From the IMG/VR virus record IMGVR_UViG_3300042939_000109, positions 1 through 20,257 of that record: 20,257 nt of DNA; one strand, 5' to 3'. The translations under genes were made by a program, and so were the position numbers. This DNA comes from a virus. The notes under the pieces are model-generated. The model saw only the letters and a program-made list of their open reading frames with translations. It did not search any database and was not told the origin of the DNA. Shown piece after piece: positions 17,280 through 20,257 of this stretch. Each line of letters begins with the position of its first letter. The first letter of the stretch is position 1.

Positions 17280-18713
17280 CTACTCCTGAGCTTCCGGTTC
17301 CTCACCCTCGGCAGGCGCTGCAGATCGACCGGCTGCAGCCGTCATGCCATCCACGCTGAGCGCCAGGCCCTTGCCGCGGGCGTTGGCCATGTCGGCCTCC
17401 AGTTCGGCCATCACTTCGGCGGGGATGAACCCAAGGGAGCGCTGCACTTCGCTCAGGCTCATAAATCCAGCCTTCACACCCTCGATCAGCGCGGTGATCT
17501 CCTTGGCCGGGTCCACCAGTTCGCGACGGGGCGGGGTCCAGATCATGCGGCGGGGGCCACGCACCTGAGATAGGCGGGCGGCCTCGTTGAACCAGCGATG
17601 CACCGGGTCGAGCACCTGCGGGATTGTAATGTTCCAGCGCCAGGCTGCGACGTTGCGGTGGAACTCCAGCCACCCCATGCGGGCGCTACTGAAGTTCACG
17701 TCCGACAGGATGCCGGTCAGGGCCTCGAATGTGATCCCGTAGCCCGCCGCCACCGCGTGGAGGTGGTGTTTCTGGTGGCTCACGTAGTCCGGCGACTGGG
17801 GCGGGTTGGCGAAGGTGATCTGCTTGCCATCGGGCAGGATCTCGATCGCGCCCGGCTCCAGTGTTTCAGTGAGCGCTGTGGTGCTGGCCAGGTCACTGGG
17901 CTCGTTGGAATAGACAAACGCTGTGAAACAGGCCGCGATCTTCGTTTTCAGCAGCATCGCCTGGGTGATGTCGTCAATATCCCGCAGGTGGAGCAGCACG
18001 GCTGACCCAAAAGGCACGCCGATGGCCTGCCCGGGGCGGTTCACTTCGTAGGTGTGGATGATCTCCGACGCAGGCACGAAGTCGCTCTGGATCTTCACCC
18101 CGTTCCATTCGGTCTCGCCCGGGTGGGTCTGCCGGATCCAGTAGCCCTCCAGCCGGCCGTCGCGGTCGTACTGCTGGCCGAACTTGATCCGGCTGCCGTC
18201 GTCCCGGCTGAAATCCAGCATGTCGGGCTCCATCACCTGCAGCCGCAGGCCCACCAGCCCCTGATCAGCCATACGCTCATCCATCCGGCGGCGGATCAGG
18301 CAGCTGCCGCGCACGGCGGTCGTTCTCGCGATCAACGACTGCAGGCCGTACCAGTTCAATTTCCCGGCGTAGTCGCACTCGATCGTGTCCGCCCAGTCGT
18401 TCCAGGCCTGCTCATACCGGCGGCTGCCACCCTGCGGGCTGCCGATGATGCCATCCCCCACCCAGTTGTTGACGATCACCCGAACCGCACGATTGGCCCA
18501 AGGGTTGGAATCCACCAGATCCTGGTGCCGGCGCGTCAGCAGCCGCCAGGCGGTGCGGATGTCAGCATTGGGCCCGCCGTTGCGGGTGTACCAGTTCTCT
18601 GTGCGCCTGGATTCCTTTGCCGACTCAAACGCCCGCAGGTGGGTGATGGCCAGCTGTTTCTGTGCATCCTTCAGCGCCAGCTCCAGCTGATCGCGGGTGG
18701 GTCGCTTGGCCAT
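17280..18713 (-). CDS. Portal protein (lambda gpB family)
   Basis: The start is ATG 18711-18713, which makes a TGATG overlap with the gpW-like gene and gives 477 residues; the open frame continues 68 codons upstream but that extension is arginine-rich out-of-frame gpW sequence. N-terminal SAKESRRTENWYTRNGG and TAWRLLTRRHQDLVDSNPW, then VNNWVGDGIIGSP, are characteristic of lambda-type portals. Later blocks are MEPDMLDFSRDDGSRI and EVNRPGQAIGVPFGSAVLLH. Twelve copies would form the DNA channel at the capsid vertex and bind terminase and connectors. The C-terminal part is proline/glutamate-rich. AAGAGGGAC just before the start provides a GAGG ribosome-binding site. Confidence 0.95.
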   Translation of the reverse strand: MAKRPTRDQLELALKDAQKQLAITHLRAFESAKESRRTENWYTRNGGPNADIRTAWRLLTRRHQDLVDSNPWANRAVRVIVNNWVGDGIIGSPQGGSRRYEQAWNDWADTIECDYAGKLNWYGLQSLIARTTAVRGSCLIRRRMDERMADQGLVGLRLQVMEPDMLDFSRDDGSRIKFGQQYDRDGRLEGYWIRQTHPGETEWNGVKIQSDFVPASEIIHTYEVNRPGQAIGVPFGSAVLLHLRDIDDITQAMLLKTKIAACFTAFVYSNEPSDLASTTALTETLEPGAIEILPDGKQITFANPPQSPDYVSHQKHHLHAVAAGYGITFEALTGILSDVNFSSARMGWLEFHRNVAAWRWNITIPQVLDPVHRWFNEAARLSQVRGPRRMIWTPPRRELVDPAKEITALIEGVKAGFMSLSEVQRSLGFIPAEVMAELEADMANARGKGLALSVDGMTAAAGRSAAPAEGEEPEAQE

Positions 18714-18910
18714 CAGTCCCTCTTGAAGCTGGCGTAGTGCCGGCGGCGGCCGGCGCCGGCGATGCCGAGCTCCTCTTCCATGGTCGCCTTGAGTTTCATC
18801 ATGTCGGTCAGGTTCCGGTACGAAACCTGCCGGCCGTTGCTGCTGACGGTGGTAACGCCCTCGGCAATCGCAGCCACTAGGTCGTCGTACTGCTGCTGCG
18901 TGAATGCCAT
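18713..18910 (-). CDS. gpW-like head-tail joining protein
   Basis: A 65-residue protein between terminase and portal genes, exactly where lambda W sits. It begins MAFTQQQYDDLVAAIAEGVT and continues with a strand (GRQVSYRNLTDMM), a helix with MEEELG and a basic C-terminus (GRRRHYASFKRD). The gpW fold is two helices with a beta hairpin; the protein closes the portal and allows head-tail joining. A strong ribosome-binding site, GGGGAGGTG, lies six bases before ATG 18908-18910, better than others in this operon. Confidence 0.92.
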   Translation of the reverse strand: MAFTQQQYDDLVAAIAEGVTTVSSNGRQVSYRNLTDMMKLKATMEEELGIAGAGRRRHYASFKRD

Positions 18911-18915
18911 TGGAC

Positions 18916-18923
18916 ACCTCCCC
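18916..18923 (-). promoter_or_regulatory. Strong Shine-Dalgarno site for the gpW-like gene
   Basis: The minus strand reads GGGGAGGT with six bases (GTCCA plus neighbours) before the ATG at 18908-18910. It is the clearest ribosome-binding site in the window and lies in the 21-base gap after the terminase stop, so it marks the gpW start with confidence. Confidence 0.8.
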
Positions 18924-18931
18924 GGTTCAGG

Positions 18932-20257
18932 CTACCGAGCGAGCCAAGTTCCCTTGCGGCGCTCGACGGCGGCAGGGGCGGCAGGGGCGGTGAGCTGCTG
19001 CGCGAGGCGATCCCACATCGTCCCCCGGGCGTACCTCCTAGACACCAGCTGCAGCGCGGCATAGGCCATCCGCGTGCAGTCGCCGCCCTCGTCGCGGCTG
19101 CCGGGTGGGCACTTCCACTCGTAGACCGTCTGGCCATTTTGGCGCTTGGGCAGCTTCTTCCACGGGAACACCTCCGCCAGGAACTGATCAGTCGAGGCCT
19201 CGCCGAAGTGCAGATAGCCAGGTCCAGGTGTTTCCTGTCTCAGCCGGCCCTGCAGGTGCTGAATGCTGGTGTCATAGCCCACCGGATACAGCAGCACATC
19301 GCGCCGGGTGGAGGCCTGATTCTTCCGGTCAACAAACACAGCCTTGCCCTTGTCAATCAGCGGCCGACCCTTGCCTGAAATGCCCTTCATGGGCGCCCAC
19401 TTGCCCGCTCGGGTGCGGCACCAGTCGCGCACTTCCTTGGTCGCCAGGCCGCCATCGTCAATCCCGCCAAGGGCGATCTGCAGCTCTACGCCATCCTCCC
19501 GGCGCCAGCGGGTCTCGCTGATCGCATCGAGCTGATCAAGGGTCTCGGTCTGCTGTGGGTCGCCGTCGATCTCGTAGTGGGCAATGTGCCAGCCCTCTTC
19601 GCCGCGGCCCCATCCCCAGACGGTCAGCACCAGCCGTTCGCCCACGGCGCCGCCGCCGCCCTGCACGTCCACGCCGGCGGTGAGCAGCAGCACGCCACCG
19701 GGCACGGTGCCGGCCGGGTAGCCGTTGCCGGCCTCCGCATCCTCGCGGCGCTTGGTCAGCCCCTCCACGTTCAGCTTGCCGGCGAGGGTGTCTTCCCAGG
19801 GCAGGCCCAGCACGGTGTTGTGGAAGGTCTGCATCAGGTCGGGGTCGCCCTTGCGCATCATCTCCAGCGCCTCCTGGTACTCCCGCACCAGCACGTCCCA
19901 GTCGGCTGCCGGTGAGTAGCTGTAGGCCGCCCAGATGTGGAAGCTCACCAGGCCCGGCACTTGGGAGACGGCCGTAGCCCGCCACTCACCCCGCTCCACC
20001 ATCCAACGCTTTTTGCTGTGGGGGATCAGCTCGTGACAGTTCTGGCATTCGTACTTGCCGGCATCTTCGCCCTCCTTTCGCATCTGCTCCCACCGCAGCG
20101 TCTGGTGATCGCCGCAGAACGGGCAGGGCGCATAGAACCGCCGCTGATCACCCTTCAGGAACCACTGCTCGGTCTTGCCGCCCACCTCCGCCTTGAAGAT
20201 CGGCGTGCCGCCAATGGCAATCTTCCGGTCCCAGTAGTAGTCCGCCCGGTTCCGGCC
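18932..20257 (-). CDS. terL: Terminase large subunit (lambda gpA family), partial (N-terminus beyond right edge)
   Basis: The frame is open for 441 residues from the window edge to TAG at 18932-18934. It starts inside the protein, with ADYYWDRKIAIGGTPIF; the Walker A ATPase part lies outside. Next is a zinc-finger-like block, YAPCPFCGDHQTLRWEQM with a second pair CQNC. The C-terminal nuclease region has GVDVQGGGGAVGERLVLTVW with a candidate metal-binding Asp, GDPQQTETLD, GGIDDGGLATKEVRDWCR and KGISGKGRP. These are the gpA-type terminase landmarks. The protein binds DNA with a small subunit, drives packaging and cuts the concatemer. No small subunit is visible in the window, and it probably lies to the right. 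Confidence 0.95.
   Translation of the reverse strand, partial: GRNRADYYWDRKIAIGGTPIFKAEVGGKTEQWFLKGDQRRFYAPCPFCGDHQTLRWEQMRKEGEDAGKYECQNCHELIPHSKKRWMVERGEWRATAVSQVPGLVSFHIWAAYSYSPAADWDVLVREYQEALEMMRKGDPDLMQTFHNTVLGLPWEDTLAGKLNVEGLTKRREDAEAGNGYPAGTVPGGVLLLTAGVDVQGGGGAVGERLVLTVWGWGRGEEGWHIAHYEIDGDPQQTETLDQLDAISETRWRREDGVELQIALGGIDDGGLATKEVRDWCRTRAGKWAPMKGISGKGRPLIDKGKAVFVDRKNQASTRRDVLLYPVGYDTSIQHLQGRLRQETPGPGYLHFGEASTDQFLAEVFPWKKLPKRQNGQTVYEWKCPPGSRDEGGDCTRMAYAALQLVSRRYARGTMWDRLAQQLTAPAAPAAVERRKGTWLAR

Noticed and set aside
18714-18917. N-terminal extension of the portal frame
   Set aside because: The 68 extra codons are arginine/proline-rich and overlap the gpW-like gene in another frame. The internal ATG at 18711-18713 has a TGATG coupling and GAGG upstream.

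Overview
The window is a compact late (structural and lysis) region of a tailed double-stranded DNA phage or prophage with siphovirus, lambda-like gene order. Every gene I can support lies on the minus strand, so it reads from right (packaging) to left (lysis). Base composition is high in G+C (often well over 60% by eye) except for a few AT-richer islands inside host-recognition genes. Genes are packed end to end, mostly with ATGA or TGATG stop/start overlaps. No stretch over about 50 bases lacks a gene. No integrase, repressor, tRNA, insertion sequence or CRISPR array is visible, so temperate or lytic lifestyle cannot be decided here. The tape-measure and fibre-like proteins resemble, from memory, proteins of picocyanobacterial (Synechococcus/Cyanobium-type) phages and prophages. 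That host guess is weak, and a proteobacterial host is not excluded.

Packaging and head, about 14522-20257: large terminase (N-terminus cut by the right edge), gpW-like joining protein, lambda-type portal, a single polypeptide fusing a prohead protease to the major capsid protein, a DUF2190-type capsid decoration protein, then a head-tail connector. A perfect 8-bp GC hairpin sits between the last two.

Fibre-like insert, 11762-14525: three genes not in the usual lambda order (a fibre-like protein with a 53-residue tandem repeat, a protein resembling a tail-fibre assembly factor, and a third putative structural protein) sit between connector and tail terminator.

Tail, about 2528-11765: tail terminator, a 53-residue small protein, tail tube, a G/GT-type tail assembly chaperone pair with an A AAA AAC -1 frameshift site, tape measure, a short minor tail protein, a J-like tail tip protein with a 19-glycine tract encoded by a pure GGC repeat, a LamG-containing adhesin, a small structural protein, and a 123-residue protein paralogous to the adhesin N-terminus.

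Lysis and end genes, 1-2485: three short membrane-segment proteins (holin or spanin candidates), a two-domain lysin (GH19-type glycosidase plus C39-like cysteine peptidase), an HNH endonuclease, and a metallophosphoesterase cut by the left edge.

The window is mainly a recognisable phage morphogenesis and lysis module. I do not see an undescribed defence or regulatory system. The most informative points are the recoding site, the glycine microsatellite and its position in a receptor-type protein, the adhesin module duplication with AT-rich segments, and the unusual fusions (protease-capsid and GH19-C39).
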